Positions 27,160-37,365 are shown, counted from the stretch's first letter. The stretch: 64,000 bases of DNA from Nitrosomonas sp. (GCF_019752095.1 NZ_JAIEMO010000010.1:51858-115857), one strand, 5' to 3'. A program made the numbers and translations. The notes: generated by a model not told the origin, from the letters alone.

Positions 27160-28290
27160 ATGATTCTTATTCTTGCTCCCAATACCCGACCTGAAAGCCC
27201 AGAATATAAACAGTTGATGGCGCATCTAGCCAATTTCACGGGGATATCAACACGCATCCATACCGAGGTCGGCATCGAGCAAACACTAACAGAGATATAT
27301 TTAATCGGTAACACCAAAGTATTATCCATTGAAGATGTGAGTTGCTTACCTTGTGTTGATAGCGTTGTACGCGTATCCGAAGAATATCGCGTTTTAGGTC
27401 GACATAAGAATGACGATCGCCCAACTTACTTTGAATATAACGATGTTCGTTTTGGGCAAGACACGCTAAACGTGTTTGCCGGTCTATGCGCCGTTGACAC
27501 CATTGAACATGTGGAAATGATGATGAAGGCATTGCGTGAACACGGTCAGGTTTGTACACGTATGGGTGCTTATAAACCGCGCACCAGCCCATATGCATTT
27601 CAGGGCCACGGCAAGACATGCCTACCTTATGTATTTGATATGGCAGGGAAATATGGAATAAAAGTGATCGCCATGGAGATTACGCACGAGTCTCATTTAG
27701 AAGAGATACGTAACGCACTTTACCAGACAGGCAGTGCAACCGGCGTTATGCTGCAGATAGGTACAAGGAATACACAAAATTTTGAATTATTAAAAATCGT
27801 TGGTCGTCAGCAGAATTTTCCGGTATTGATCAAACGAGGCTTTGGCATTACTTTGGATGAATCTTTGAATGCTGCAGAATATTTAGCTTCGGAAGGAAAT
27901 CGAAAAGTGATTTTCGGTTTGCGTGGCATGAAAACAAACATGGGTGACCCGCATCGTAATTTTGTCGATTTCTCACATGTGCCGGCGGTCAAGCGCTTGA
28001 CACGCATGCCGGTCTGTATAGATCCGTCACATTCAGTGGGAACACGCGCAAGCTCGCCGGAGGGCATATTGGACATTATGCATGTAACTGCACAAGGCAT
28101 CGTTGCAGGCGCCAATATGGTACTGGTGGATTTTCACCCGGCACCCAGTAACGCGTTGGTGGATGGCCCACAAGCATTACTGATCAAGGAATTGCCGCAG
28201 TTTCTTGAGGACATCCAAATCGCTCGTGAAGCTTATGAAAAACGTACCCTACTAGCTGAGCGTTATCGAGAAAAACAAAATACTGCGTAA
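27160..28290 (+). CDS. aroF: 3-deoxy-7-phosphoheptulonate (DAHP) synthase, type I-beta
   Basis: 376 residues. The N-terminal ferredoxin-like domain (about 1-80) ends in VVRVSEEYRVLGRH, as in AroG/PheA-like or Thermotoga-type enzymes; the TIM barrel follows. Barrel motifs include GAYKPRTSPYAFQG, PVLIKRGFG, FGLRGMKT and CIDPSHSVGTR. It condenses phosphoenolpyruvate with erythrose-4-phosphate at the head of the shikimate pathway. A C-terminal helical extension of about 30 residues follows the barrel. The tkt gene further along makes its erythrose-4-phosphate. Confidence 0.88.
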   Translation: MILILAPNTRPESPEYKQLMAHLANFTGISTRIHTEVGIEQTLTEIYLIGNTKVLSIEDVSCLPCVDSVVRVSEEYRVLGRHKNDDRPTYFEYNDVRFGQDTLNVFAGLCAVDTIEHVEMMMKALREHGQVCTRMGAYKPRTSPYAFQGHGKTCLPYVFDMAGKYGIKVIAMEITHESHLEEIRNALYQTGSATGVMLQIGTRNTQNFELLKIVGRQQNFPVLIKRGFGITLDESLNAAEYLASEGNRKVIFGLRGMKTNMGDPHRNFVDFSHVPAVKRLTRMPVCIDPSHSVGTRASSPEGILDIMHVTAQGIVAGANMVLVDFHPAPSNALVDGPQALLIKELPQFLEDIQIAREAYEKRTLLAERYREKQNTA

Positions 28291-28378
28291 TTTAAAAACC
28301 GCTAAGTTTTATTGTCTGTAAAATTTATCTATTACCGAATAATTGCAAACATAATATCCATTGTTGGAGAATGAAAAA

Positions 28379-29323
28379 ATGATCAAAGTATTACTCTCAA
28401 ATCCAAGAGGTTTTTGCGCCGGCGTGGACCGCGCGATCGAAATTGTAGAAAGAGCACTTACAATGCATGGCGCACCGATATATGTCCGTCATGAGGTGGT
28501 GCATAATCGATTTGTGGTAGAAAACCTGGAGAAGAAAGGCGCAGTTTTTGTGGAGAACTTGGATGAGGTACCACAAGATAGCATTCTAATTTTTAGCGCA
28601 CATGGCGTTTCTCATGCGGTCCGCCGGGAAGCCGCTGATCGGAAATTGAAGGTATTTGACGCAACTTGTCCGCTGGTTACCAAGGTTCATGTCGAAGTAG
28701 GTAAGATGCGTAAAGATGGCAAGGAAATCATTATGATCGGCCATCAAGGTCATCCTGAGGTTGAAGGCACCATGGGGCAGATTGAAGGTGAAGACAAAGG
28801 AATGTATCTGGTAGAAACAGAGATGGATGTTGAGGTTTTAACGGTTAAAGATGAGACAAATCTGGCTTATGTGACTCAAACTACGTTATCTGTCGATGAT
28901 GCTGCACGCATTGTCGATGCCCTAAAAAAACGCTTCCCAATGATCACCGGCCCTAAAAAAGACGATATCTGCTATGCCACGCAAAACCGTCAAGATGCTG
29001 TTAAAAAGATGGTTAACCAATGTGATTTAGTTATCGTAGTTGGCTCTCCCAATAGTTCGAACTCAAATCGACTTTGTGAAGTAGCGAGAAATGCCAATGT
29101 GGAATCTTATATGGTAGATCGCGCCGAGCAGTTGCAAGAAGCATGGTTCATCGGAAAGAAAATTATTGGCATTACGGCCGGAGCTTCTGCACCTGAAATT
29201 CTAGTACAGCAAGTGATATCCAGACTCAAACAAATAGGTGCCGATCAAATTGGTGAGGATGTAATGATAGAAGAGTTAAGTGGTGTTGTAGAGTCGGTTG
29301 TGTTCCCATTACCCAAGGCCTAG
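28379..29323 (+). CDS. ispH: 4-hydroxy-3-methylbut-2-enyl diphosphate reductase IspH
   Basis: 314 residues from the ATG at 28379, chosen because GGAGA sits 8 nt upstream and [16 protein letters not shown] is the family start; an in-frame codon at 28361 would place the ribosome site inside the gene. The three iron-sulfur cysteines are visible in [15 protein letters not shown] and [10 protein letters not shown]. It makes IPP and DMAPP in the MEP pathway and is cytosolic and oxygen-sensitive. Confidence 0.97.
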   Translation: MIKVLLSNPRGFCAGVDRAIEIVERALTMHGAPIYVRHEVVHNRFVVENLEKKGAVFVENLDEVPQDSILIFSAHGVSHAVRREAADRKLKVFDATCPLVTKVHVEVGKMRKDGKEIIMIGHQGHPEVEGTMGQIEGEDKGMYLVETEMDVEVLTVKDETNLAYVTQTTLSVDDAARIVDALKKRFPMITGPKKDDICYATQNRQDAVKKMVNQCDLVIVVGSPNSSNSNRLCEVARNANVESYMVDRAEQLQEAWFIGKKIIGITAGASAPEILVQQVISRLKQIGADQIGEDVMIEELSGVVESVVFPLPKA

Positions 29324-29330
29324 ATGAACG

Positions 29331-30437
29331 TTAGTTAATTTCCCATCCTGCTTGGTACGGAGAGATATCGAATGGTTGTGTAGCACCCGTCATCTCATTG
29401 ACTAGGATCTCAGCGCTAGCAGGTGCCATCGTTACCCCATAGCGATAGTGTCCGCTATTGATCAGCAAATTACGAATGACCGGATGCCAACCAATCGTAG
29501 GGATATTTTTGGATGAAGCAGGGCGTAATCCTGACCAGTGTTGCTTAATTGGCATCATATGAAGTGACGGCAAAATATCATAGGCGTGTCTTAATAACTG
29601 GTTAAATGCTGATACCGTCGTTTGTTTATCAAACCCTACATCCTCGAGTGTACTGCCAATGAGCACATGGCCATCTCGACGAGGTATGATGTAAAAATCA
29701 TTTCGCACCACAATGTTACTTACCGGTGGTATATTAAATTTAAATAATAACATTTGCCCTTTTATTGGCTTGATATCGAGCTGCAGAGCGTGAACTCCCA
29801 ATACCTCTTTACTCCAGGCGCCCGCACTAACAATATAGTAATCAGCAACAAATTCCCCACAAGACGATGTAAGCGATTGTATCTGTTGATGACTAGAATT
29901 GAAATAATAGGCTGCACAATTTTCTATGATTCTCCCACCTAGCTGTAAAACTCGGCTGATTAATGCACGTAATAGTCTAGGGTTACGCACTTGAGCAATA
30001 TTTGGCAGAAATAAAGAACGATCTTGTGTTTTCATTCTATCAGAACCGAATTTTTTTCCGATAGAAAAAATATTGGGAACTGTGGGCTGTTCGATTTCAA
30101 TCCCTCGAACCGCACACCATTGCTTAGCAATTTCTAAATCGTAAGGCGGCAATATCAACATGCCGGATATTTCGTATTCTGAATCTATCCCAGACACCTC
30201 CTGCAAAGCTGAAACCCAAGCTGGAAATTGCTTGGCACTGTAGCTGGTAAGTTGTGTGACATAATCGGAATAATCCCATGGCAAAAGCGGCGATAAAATA
30301 CCACCACCCGCCCAGGATGATTCCTGTCCTGCTTGATTTCGTTCAAGTACCGTAACATTCGCGCCCCGTGCTAAAAGCCTTTCAGCCGTTGCAAGTCCAA
30401 TGATTCCCGCACCAATGACAACTATATCCTGCTTCAT
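29331..30437 (-). CDS. thiO: Glycine oxidase ThiO
   Basis: 368 residues. FAD-binding Rossmann motif VIGAGIIGLATAERLL at the N-terminus with acidic VLER at the end of beta2; D-amino-acid oxidase-type C-terminus (GLRPASSKNIPTIG, INSGHYRYGVTMAP). It oxidises glycine to the imine used for the thiazole of thiamine. The product cannot be told from related FAD amino-acid oxidases with full certainty. It converges on ispH with 7 bp between stops. Confidence 0.9.
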   Translation of the reverse strand: MKQDIVVIGAGIIGLATAERLLARGANVTVLERNQAGQESSWAGGGILSPLLPWDYSDYVTQLTSYSAKQFPAWVSALQEVSGIDSEYEISGMLILPPYDLEIAKQWCAVRGIEIEQPTVPNIFSIGKKFGSDRMKTQDRSLFLPNIAQVRNPRLLRALISRVLQLGGRIIENCAAYYFNSSHQQIQSLTSSCGEFVADYYIVSAGAWSKEVLGVHALQLDIKPIKGQMLLFKFNIPPVSNIVVRNDFYIIPRRDGHVLIGSTLEDVGFDKQTTVSAFNQLLRHAYDILPSLHMMPIKQHWSGLRPASSKNIPTIGWHPVIRNLLINSGHYRYGVTMAPASAEILVNEMTGATQPFDISPYQAGWEIN

Positions 30438-30660
30438 GATGGATTAATTATTTGCTCATACTGAAAAATTGTAAAGCTTGGTAAAACGAACATTATCCCA
30501 TACCAATTGTGTATAGATGCATTGAATCAACAATCGAGAGATACATAAGATTTCGTTCTAAAAACTAAAGTTTGTCTAAATTATGGCCGCTAGAATCTAG
30601 CCGAAAGATATTAATAAATGAGCTTAGAAGATAAAACAAAGATGGTATGAGATTTCGCGC

Positions 30661-31197
30661 ATGAAAAAGATGCAACTAATTAAACAGCTACACCAACATG
30701 GTTTTACCTTGATTGAACTGCTTGTCACATTGAGCGTGGCCAGTATTTTGTTATCAGTTGCTGTGCCAAGTTTTAGTACATTTATTCAAAACAATTTATT
30801 GACAACACAAAGCAATAGTTTCTATTCGGCATTGGCTTTAGCTAAAAGTGAAGCTGTTCGACGCAGCAGCCCGGTTTCACTTTGCCCCAGTACAAATGGT
30901 ACGAGCTGCACAGGGGGATCGATCTGGTCGAATGGCTGGCTAGTATTTGCCGATGCCAATAATGCTGGTGTAGTTGACGCAGGTGAAGAAATTCTACAGG
31001 TTGGAATAACTTTCTCGGGAGGAAATACATTCTCGGGAAATATTGGCAGGGTTACATTTACTGCCAATGGTTTTTCCATGGGATTTAACGGTTCTTTTAC
31101 ACTGTGCGATAGTCGTGGGGGATCGCATTCAAAAACCATTATTTTAAATAACCAGGGGCGCTTTCGTTCTGAAACAGGTACAGGAACATGCGGATAA
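30661..31197 (+). CDS. fimT: Minor prepilin FimT/FimU (GspH family)
   Basis: 178 residues. The leader is followed by the cleavage site HG/FTLIELLVTLSVASILLSVAVP with Glu5. The GspH/FimT body follows: NLLTTQSNSFYSALALAKSEAVRRSSPVSLCPS, GWLVFADANNAG, and a cysteine pair near the end (FTLCDSRGG and GTCG). It is the first gene of the minor-pilin operon and overlaps pilV by 10 bp. These subunits prime pilus assembly. Confidence 0.93.
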   Translation: MKKMQLIKQLHQHGFTLIELLVTLSVASILLSVAVPSFSTFIQNNLLTTQSNSFYSALALAKSEAVRRSSPVSLCPSTNGTSCTGGSIWSNGWLVFADANNAGVVDAGEEILQVGITFSGGNTFSGNIGRVTFTANGFSMGFNGSFTLCDSRGGSHSKTIILNNQGRFRSETGTGTCG

Positions 31198-31703
31198 ATA
31201 GGGTATTTTCAATAAAAAAGAAAATTCAGAACAATGGCTTTAGCTTAATTGAAGTACTAATTACGCTTCTAATCGTGTCTTTTGGCTTACTAGGTATGGC
31301 GGCACTGGTTGTATCCGGTGCGCGTAGTAACAATGTTGCATATTATCGTTCTGTAGCCAGCAAACAAACAGAGGATATTGCCGATCGTATGCGTGCCAAC
31401 ATAGCAGGTGTAGTCGCCGGAGCATATGACGCACTTTCAGCAAATATTCCCAGCAGCGCGGATTGTGTAGCAAATACCTGTAGTCCGACACAAATCGCGA
31501 CTTTTGATCATGCGCTATGGAATACAGCTAACGCTAGATTACTTCCCGGCGGTGTTGGCATTGTAAATGGAAACCTAGCAGCAGGATATTCAATTACTTT
31601 GATGTGGACAGAAAAAGAAATGGCAGATGATCCTAACCCTAGTCCTAACTGTCCAGGGGGAACAGCAAATACTCAATGTTTTGTAACAAGGTTTGCGCCG
31701 TGA
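31188..31703 (+). CDS. pilV: Type IV pilus modification/minor pilin PilV
   Basis: 171 residues. The leader ends in NNG/FSLIEVLITLLIVSFGLLGMAALV, the strongly conserved PilV N-terminus. The following AYYRSVASKQTEDIADRMRANIAG is also typical. The periplasmic part is cysteine-containing. It overlaps fimT (10 bp) and pilW (4 bp if the GTG start of pilW is used). Confidence 0.92.
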   Translation: MRINRVFSIKKKIQNNGFSLIEVLITLLIVSFGLLGMAALVVSGARSNNVAYYRSVASKQTEDIADRMRANIAGVVAGAYDALSANIPSSADCVANTCSPTQIATFDHALWNTANARLLPGGVGIVNGNLAAGYSITLMWTEKEMADDPNPSPNCPGGTANTQCFVTRFAP

Positions 31704-32500
31704 TAACTACTTCAACAATTCATCAAGAAGGGTTCGAGCCCGAACAAGAAAATAGAAAACTGAACGCTCAGGGTGGCTTCACTCTGATTGAGCTGATGAT
31801 TGGAATGATAGTAGGTCTGGTTTTACTACTCGTTATCGGCACTGTGTTTGTCAGTAGCCAGGGAGTTTTTCGCGAACAGGAAGATAATGCCCGGGTACAA
31901 GAAAATGGGCGTTTCGCGTTGGAGATTATTGGACGAAGTATCAAGCAAGCTGGACACGTAGAAATACCATTTACTGGGTTTAAAGTCGAATTTACGGGCA
32001 CTGCCATTAGCGGCACTAATGGCAGTGCTGGTGTGGCCGATACTTTAACTGTGCAATTTGAAGGAGCAATTGGAGACAGTGATTGCGAAGGTACAGTGGT
32101 AGGTGTTGCGGGCCAAATTATCCAGAATCATTTTAACATTGATGCAGGCAATGCAGAATTACAGTGTGATGGGCAAATTTCCGATACCCCGCTGGCACCC
32201 GGCGCACCACCAATCGGGCAAGTTTTATTAAGCGATGTAGAAGATCTACAAATTCTTTACGGAGTGGATACCAACAGTGATCAATCCGTTGATCAATATA
32301 CCGATCTACCAGCCGATTGGGAGCAAGTTATCACAGCGCGTATTTGTGTTTTGATTCGCTCTGAAAAAACAAATGTTGTTTCAGCAGGCAATTATCTCGA
32401 CTGCAATGGTGCATCAATTGCCATCCCGTCAGATAGGCGATTAAGACGCGCGTTTACATCAACGATTAATTTACGTAACCGCATTAATGATACGCCATGA
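31700..32500 (+). CDS. pilW: Type IV pilus assembly minor pilin PilW
   Basis: 266 residues from GTG at 31700, which overlaps the pilV stop as GTGA and has AAGG about 8 nt upstream. A start at 31676 inside pilV is possible but lacks support. A long leader of about 27 residues ends in [22 protein letters not shown]. The body includes GVFREQEDNARVQENGRFALEIIGRSIKQAG, which is characteristic of PilW. A perfect 13-bp inverted repeat lies inside the gene (31998-32028). Confidence 0.92.
   Translation: MITTSTIHQEGFEPEQENRKLNAQGGFTLIELMIGMIVGLVLLLVIGTVFVSSQGVFREQEDNARVQENGRFALEIIGRSIKQAGHVEIPFTGFKVEFTGTAISGTNGSAGVADTLTVQFEGAIGDSDCEGTVVGVAGQIIQNHFNIDAGNAELQCDGQISDTPLAPGAPPIGQVLLSDVEDLQILYGVDTNSDQSVDQYTDLPADWEQVITARICVLIRSEKTNVVSAGNYLDCNGASIAIPSDRRLRRAFTSTINLRNRINDTP
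31998..32028. repeat. Perfect 13-bp inverted repeat inside pilW
   Basis: GCACTGCCATTAG and its exact complement CTAATGGCAGTGC flank a 5-nt loop (CGGCA). It encodes a Gly/Thr/Ser-rich loop of the protein. No T-run follows on either strand, so it does not look like a terminator. Confidence 0.85.
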
Positions 32501-33066
32501 GTAGGAATCTTTATTATTTTCAGCGGCAAAGTGGTGCTGTCTTTGTAACAGGCCTGATTTTTCTGTTGGCTTTATCTCTTCTTGGAATAACAGCCGCGAA
32601 AATGGCAACGATAGAAGAAAGAATGTCGGCCAATATGCGAGACCGCATGCTCGCAATGCAAGCAGCAGAAATGGCTTTGCGCTATGCCGAAAATCATATT
32701 CGTGATAATGATCCTTCTACAAATTCACCCAAATCGATTGAGGGCATGAGTGAGTTTGACACGAACTGCACAGACGGATTCTGTTATTACGGCGCAGGTG
32801 TTGATGCTCCAGCTAAATCCTGGGATACGTACTGTAACCCGGGTTGTCCGATTAATTATGTAGAAGGCAACGTTTTTAGATTTAATGGTGTTCCTTACAC
32901 AGCACCTGGTCTACCAGTCGGTGTCCCAGCACCCACATATTTGATTGAAGGGATACAGAAAACACCGCCCGGAAATACTTTACGGTACTACTATCGTATT
33001 ACTGTTCGAGCTCAAGGAGCCAAGCAAGGTACTGTTGTATGGATACAAGAGGTTTTTAGGCCATAG
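32497..33066 (+). CDS. pilX: Type IV pilus assembly protein PilX
   Basis: 189 residues. The N-terminus RQSGAVFVTGLIFLLALSLLGITAAKMA is the PilX type, with Gly and no canonical FTLIE but a hydrophobic helix. ERMSANMRDRMLAMQAAEMALRYAE follows, as in PilX of Pseudomonas and Neisseria. The C-terminal VRAQGAKQGTVVWIQEVFRP is typical as well. It overlaps pilW by 4 bp (ATGA) and precedes pilY1. Confidence 0.93.
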   Translation: MSRNLYYFQRQSGAVFVTGLIFLLALSLLGITAAKMATIEERMSANMRDRMLAMQAAEMALRYAENHIRDNDPSTNSPKSIEGMSEFDTNCTDGFCYYGAGVDAPAKSWDTYCNPGCPINYVEGNVFRFNGVPYTAPGLPVGVPAPTYLIEGIQKTPPGNTLRYYYRITVRAQGAKQGTVVWIQEVFRP

Positions 33067-33099
33067 TTATAGAAAAATACTGTCAAGGACGTAAAGATC

Positions 33100-36000
33100 A
33101 TGAAGAAAAAAAATTTATACGGTTTTTTAACATTAACAAATGCAATATTTTTTTCATTAGTTTTTTTAACCGGTAGTGTTCATGCTCTTCCACCGTTATC
33201 GAATACCCCGCTTTTTCTAGGAGGAATGATTTCTCCAAATGTTATGTTTACGCTCGATGATTCTGGCTCGATGCAATTCGAGATCATGCCGGACGATCTG
33301 ATTATTCAAAATGCTCGCTATATGTTTCCTCGTGCATCAAATGTTTATGGTGCTAGTGATTACAGCAATTATAGTATCGATTTTGACTCGGCTAACAATA
33401 AAACCGCTTATTTGCGCTCTAGTCATGTCAACAAAATCTATTATAATCCGACGGTAAGGTATTTACCCTGGAGTAATGCTGATGGATCGTTGATGAGTAA
33501 CGCCGATCCGACATGTGCCTTCTACAATCCAATCAATACTGCCGCTGGTTGTCGTAACCTGACAATCAACAATACACAGACTGCGAACTGGCTCATGAAT
33601 AACAGCATTTTGTCTGCTATTTTGTCAAAGACTTTCTATCCTGCCGTATACTATCAGTATAATAGTGGTAGCATCTACAGTTCTAGTAGCTATACAAAAG
33701 TAGAAATCAAGTCTTCTACTACTACCTATACGGGAGGCCCCAATCGCTCAGATTGTGCAGCAGCGGCCACATGTACCTATAACGAAGAAATTCAAAACTT
33801 TGCCAATTGGTATACTTATTATCGTTCGCGTATCTTATTGGCTCGTGCAGGTATAGGTCGGGCATTCGCAGCACAGTCAAATAACATGCGGGTCGGGTTT
33901 GCAGCTATCAATAAAGGCTCTACAACAATCGATGGTGTGGCAACAACAGTAGTCAAAACCGGAGTAAGGCAGTTTACGGGCACGGACAGAACAAATTTTT
34001 TTACCAGTCTTTATAATCATGATATTCCTGCAGCAGGCACACCGCTGCGGGAAGCCGTACTCGCAGTAGGAGAATATTTCAAAAGAACAGATGATAAAGG
34101 TCCTTGGGGTCTAACACCAGGCTCAAGCGGTGGTACCCAACACGAATGCCGACAAAATTATAATATTTTGATGACAGATGGATACTGGACAGCGGGCTCT
34201 GTATCTGGCTTGGATAATTCGGATAATCTGTCTGGCTCTACAATTACTAATCATTCTTCACCTGCGGTTCCAGCAACATATAAATATACTCCTGCACTTC
34301 CTTTTTCCGATGCTTATAGTGATACATTAGCTGATGCAGCCATGCAATACTGGAAAAATGATTTGCGTACAGATTTACCCAATAAGGTACCAACCAATCC
34401 TCACGATCCGGCATTCTGGCAGCATCTGGTGACCTTTACCGTAGGTTTGGGAGTAACTGGCACAATGACAGAATTACCCTCCGGAACACAAACTTGGCCC
34501 AATCCAACGTCAAGTGATGCTGCCAAAATAGATGATTTGTGGCACGCTGCTGTCAATAGTCGGGGAGAATTCTTTAGCGCTGCTGATCCATCTACTTTTG
34601 CGGATGCATTAACCAATTCGTTAAGGAGTATCGTGTCTCGAACAGGTTCCGCCTCTGCTGTGGCAGCTAATTCAAACTCACTGATGACAAACGGACGCGT
34701 TTATCAAGCAAAGTTTAATAGTGGCGATTGGAGTGGGCAGTTATTATCGATTCCGCTAAGTTCCACCGGAGTATTCGGTACAGCAGAATGGAACGCTGGG
34801 GAAGTCTCACTTGCATCAGGTGCGATTAATCCTGCTTCACGGGTCATAATTACAAAAGGTAGTAATGATGGAGTTTCATTTGAATACGGTAATTTAACCA
34901 CTGTCCAAAAGGCGTTACTCGATAAGAACGCTGCGGGTTCTACTGATAATTGTGGACCTGAGAGAGTAGCATTTCTGCGGGGAGGCTCAACACGTGAAAG
35001 TGCAACTGGAACATTTACATGCTCGAGTTCTACTTCGATCAATAATTTTCGTACTCGTCCTGTCAGCAAGCTAGGTGATATCGTGAACTCTGGTCCGCTC
35101 TATGTAGGAAAGCCTAGTGCAGGTTATTCTGATGTGGACCATCCCGGCTATAAATCTTTTTATACTAGCTATAAGGATCGTATTCCAATGATATACGTTG
35201 GCGCCAATGACGGAATGCTACATGGGTTTAATGCCTGTATTGCTGGAGTAACAGCAGGGTGCACTACAGCTGATGCAGGCAAAGAATTGTTGACTTATAT
35301 GCCAAGCACGGTTTATGAGAATCTAAGTAGATTGACGGACAAAGATTATACCGCCAATCATCGCTATTTCGTCGATGGGTCTCCGATGACGGGTGATGTT
35401 TATTCTAGTTCAACCTCGAGCTGGCGAAGTATCCTTGTTGGTGGGCTGAATGGCGGGGGTCAAGGCTATTATGCATTGGATGTTACAAACCCAGCGGATG
35501 CAACAAAATTAGCACCGTCCTTTACTGCAGCAAATGCAGCAAATATATTACTATGGGAATTTACCAATGCTGATGATGCTGACATGGGTTATAGCCATAA
35601 TTATCCGCAAATTAATTCGTTTACTGGTCAATCAATGCAAATCGTCAAAATGGAGAACAATCAATGGGCTGTAATTGTAGGTAACGGTTATAACAGCGCA
35701 GGCGGTAAAGCGGTCCTTTATATTTTGTTTATTTCAGGCGGTGAAGATGGTACTTGGACAGTTGGAACGGATTATATTAAGTTGATTGCCAGCTCAGGCA
35801 CAGGAAACGGTCTTTCAACGCCAACTCCATTTGATTCAAATGGCAATGGCAAAGTCGACGCCATATATGCGGGTGATATCAAAGGAAATTTGTGGAAATT
35901 CGATGTAAGCTCTGCTACGCCTTCAAATTGGAAAATGGCCATTAGTGGAGCACCTTTATTTGTATCCGGCACATCGAAGCCTATCATTTCTCCACCTTCT

Positions 36001-36618
36001 GTAAGCTTTCACCCAAAAGGCGGTCAATTGGTTTTATTTGGCACAGGAAAATACTTAGAGACTGCTGATACCACCAGTATAAATGCTCAGACTGTCTACG
36101 GAATATGGGATGATAGTACTGTAGCAACAGTAGCAACGGGAGCACTTGTACAACAAGTGATAACTGACGGAACAGTCAGGACTGCAACACGAAATTTGGT
36201 ACCCTATTCGACCACAATTAAAGGTTGGTATGCAAATCTTCCCGTTAACGGTGAAAGAATTACAGGTGTGCCTAGTTTGGAGGATGGAATCTTGGTATTT
36301 TCTACTATTATGCCTTCTACATCACCATGCGATTTTGGCGGTCGAGGAGTTGTTAACGCGCTCGATTTCTTAACAGGGGGGATGCTTTCTTTTCCGGCAT
36401 TTGATACCAACAGAAATCGGGTTCTTGCACTTGATGACGGGCTATCGGCAGGTATGGATATTGGTTTTGCTGTAGGTGGCGTTACACGGATTAGAGGTCA
36501 TTCGGATTCTGACACACTTGTGTACTCAACAGCCGATGGTACGCTCTCACAGACAACTACAGCGAAAGGTGCTGCCGGATTACGTGGCAGAATTACGTGG
36601 CGAGAGCTTTTGCACTAA
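33100..36618 (+). CDS. pilY1: Pilus tip adhesin/assembly protein PilY1
   Basis: 1172 residues, a normal size. Signal peptide of about 29 residues ending in VHA. A von Willebrand A-like region begins at MISPNVMFTLDDSGSM, with the MIDAS-type DDSGSM at 53-58, and extends to about residue 500. The C-terminal PilY1 beta-propeller spans about 640-1150 and includes MIYVGANDGMLHGFNA and the calcium loop DSNGNGKVD beginning at residue 912. PilY1 sits at the pilus tip and controls extension/retraction and surface sensing. It is Ser/Thr/Asn-rich. AAGGA lies before the ATG. Confidence 0.96.
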   Translation: MKKKNLYGFLTLTNAIFFSLVFLTGSVHALPPLSNTPLFLGGMISPNVMFTLDDSGSMQFEIMPDDLIIQNARYMFPRASNVYGASDYSNYSIDFDSANNKTAYLRSSHVNKIYYNPTVRYLPWSNADGSLMSNADPTCAFYNPINTAAGCRNLTINNTQTANWLMNNSILSAILSKTFYPAVYYQYNSGSIYSSSSYTKVEIKSSTTTYTGGPNRSDCAAAATCTYNEEIQNFANWYTYYRSRILLARAGIGRAFAAQSNNMRVGFAAINKGSTTIDGVATTVVKTGVRQFTGTDRTNFFTSLYNHDIPAAGTPLREAVLAVGEYFKRTDDKGPWGLTPGSSGGTQHECRQNYNILMTDGYWTAGSVSGLDNSDNLSGSTITNHSSPAVPATYKYTPALPFSDAYSDTLADAAMQYWKNDLRTDLPNKVPTNPHDPAFWQHLVTFTVGLGVTGTMTELPSGTQTWPNPTSSDAAKIDDLWHAAVNSRGEFFSAADPSTFADALTNSLRSIVSRTGSASAVAANSNSLMTNGRVYQAKFNSGDWSGQLLSIPLSSTGVFGTAEWNAGEVSLASGAINPASRVIITKGSNDGVSFEYGNLTTVQKALLDKNAAGSTDNCGPERVAFLRGGSTRESATGTFTCSSSTSINNFRTRPVSKLGDIVNSGPLYVGKPSAGYSDVDHPGYKSFYTSYKDRIPMIYVGANDGMLHGFNACIAGVTAGCTTADAGKELLTYMPSTVYENLSRLTDKDYTANHRYFVDGSPMTGDVYSSSTSSWRSILVGGLNGGGQGYYALDVTNPADATKLAPSFTAANAANILLWEFTNADDADMGYSHNYPQINSFTGQSMQIVKMENNQWAVIVGNGYNSAGGKAVLYILFISGGEDGTWTVGTDYIKLIASSGTGNGLSTPTPFDSNGNGKVDAIYAGDIKGNLWKFDVSSATPSNWKMAISGAPLFVSGTSKPIISPPSVSFHPKGGQLVLFGTGKYLETADTTSINAQTVYGIWDDSTVATVATGALVQQVITDGTVRTATRNLVPYSTTIKGWYANLPVNGERITGVPSLEDGILVFSTIMPSTSPCDFGGRGVVNALDFLTGGMLSFPAFDTNRNRVLALDDGLSAGMDIGFAVGGVTRIRGHSDSDTLVYSTADGTLSQTTTAKGAAGLRGRITWRELLH

Positions 36619-36707
36619 AATAAATCTAGCAAGTAAATTATTTTTATCATTAATCGTTGCCATTTATTCTTGAATTCAAGATGGGTGGTATAAAAATTTG
36701 TAACAAC

Positions 36708-36741
36708 TGAGCATCAAAATTATTTATAAAATAAATGCTCA
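36708..36741. repeat. Inverted repeat upstream of pilE
   Basis: Arms TGAGCAT and ATGCTCA enclose 20 nt of AT-rich sequence. A 14-bp palindrome TCTTGAATTCAAGA lies nearby at 36668-36681. Both sit in the 155-bp gap between pilY1 and pilE and might affect expression of pilE; neither has a T-run. Confidence 0.4.
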
Positions 36742-36773
36742 CTGGAATTAAAATCCTTGGAGACTAAAAGCTT

Positions 36774-37232
36774 ATGAAATTACCTTTCTATCCATCTAAA
36801 GCGATGGGCTTTACTTTGATTGAGTTAATGATAACAGTGGCAATTCTAGGTATTATCGCAGCCGTTGCGCTCCCATCCTACCAAGATTATGTAAGACAAT
36901 CTAACCGGACTGTTGCAAAATCAATTCTGTATGAGAATGCTCAATTTATGGAACGATTTTATTCACAGAATAACCAGTATGATGCAACCGTAGGCGCAGA
37001 TGGAATCATTAATACAGGTGATGATATAGCTGTAACACTACCTATCACCCAATCACCGAGAACAGGAGTGACACAATATAATATTTCATTACAATTTGTG
37101 GATAACAATACTTTCATACTTCAGGCAATACCAATCGGTTCGATGACGGGAGATGTCTGCGGCACACTTACTTTGAGAAATACAGGAGCTCAAGGTGCAG
37201 GTGGGAATGTAGCGGATTGTTGGAATCGTTAA
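36774..37232 (+). CDS. pilE: Type IV pilin-like minor subunit PilE
   Basis: 152 residues. The leader ends in [33 protein letters not shown], a classic type IVa pilin N-terminus. [28 protein letters not shown] is the pattern of PilE minor pilins that close the fimU-pilVWXY1Y2E cluster in Pseudomonas. The C-terminal disulfide pair is [10 protein letters not shown]...DCW. It is probably not the major pilin because of its position. The gap of 155 bp from pilY1 may hold its own promoter. Confidence 0.9.
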   Translation: MKLPFYPSKAMGFTLIELMITVAILGIIAAVALPSYQDYVRQSNRTVAKSILYENAQFMERFYSQNNQYDATVGADGIINTGDDIAVTLPITQSPRTGVTQYNISLQFVDNNTFILQAIPIGSMTGDVCGTLTLRNTGAQGAGGNVADCWNR

Positions 37233-37251
37233 TTTCACATAACAATCCAAT

Positions 37252-37281
37252 GCCTTCTGCCTTCTGCCTTCTGCCTTCTGC
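37252..37281 (+). repeat. Tandem 7-bp repeat (GCCTTCT) x4
   Basis: Four perfect copies of GCCTTCT followed by GC, 20 bp after the pilE stop and before the hairpin repeats. It lies in non-coding sequence, so copy-number changes would not shift a reading frame. Confidence 0.95.
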
Positions 37282-37302
37282 AGATTAAGGTTTCAATAAA
37301 GC

Positions 37303-37330
37303 ACCCCGCCGCAAGCAGCGAGGTATTAAA
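37303..37330 (+). repeat. Dispersed hairpin repeat, divergent copy
   Basis: ACCCCGCCGCAAGCAGCGAG followed by GTATTAAA. It matches the two other copies (37366-37404 and 63955-63996) at the core ACCCCGCC-CAAG-GCGAGG-ATTAAA with a few changes. A separate small hairpin (CTGGTT-TTC-AACCAG, 37347-37361) lies between this copy and the next. Confidence 0.7.
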
Positions 37331-37365
37331 AGCGCTCTTCAGACTGCTGGTTTTCAACCAGCCTT

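Noticed and set aside
30438..30660. Sigma-54 promoter before the minor-pilin operon
   Set aside because: TGGCC occurs but the matching -12 element (TTGC) is not at the right distance.
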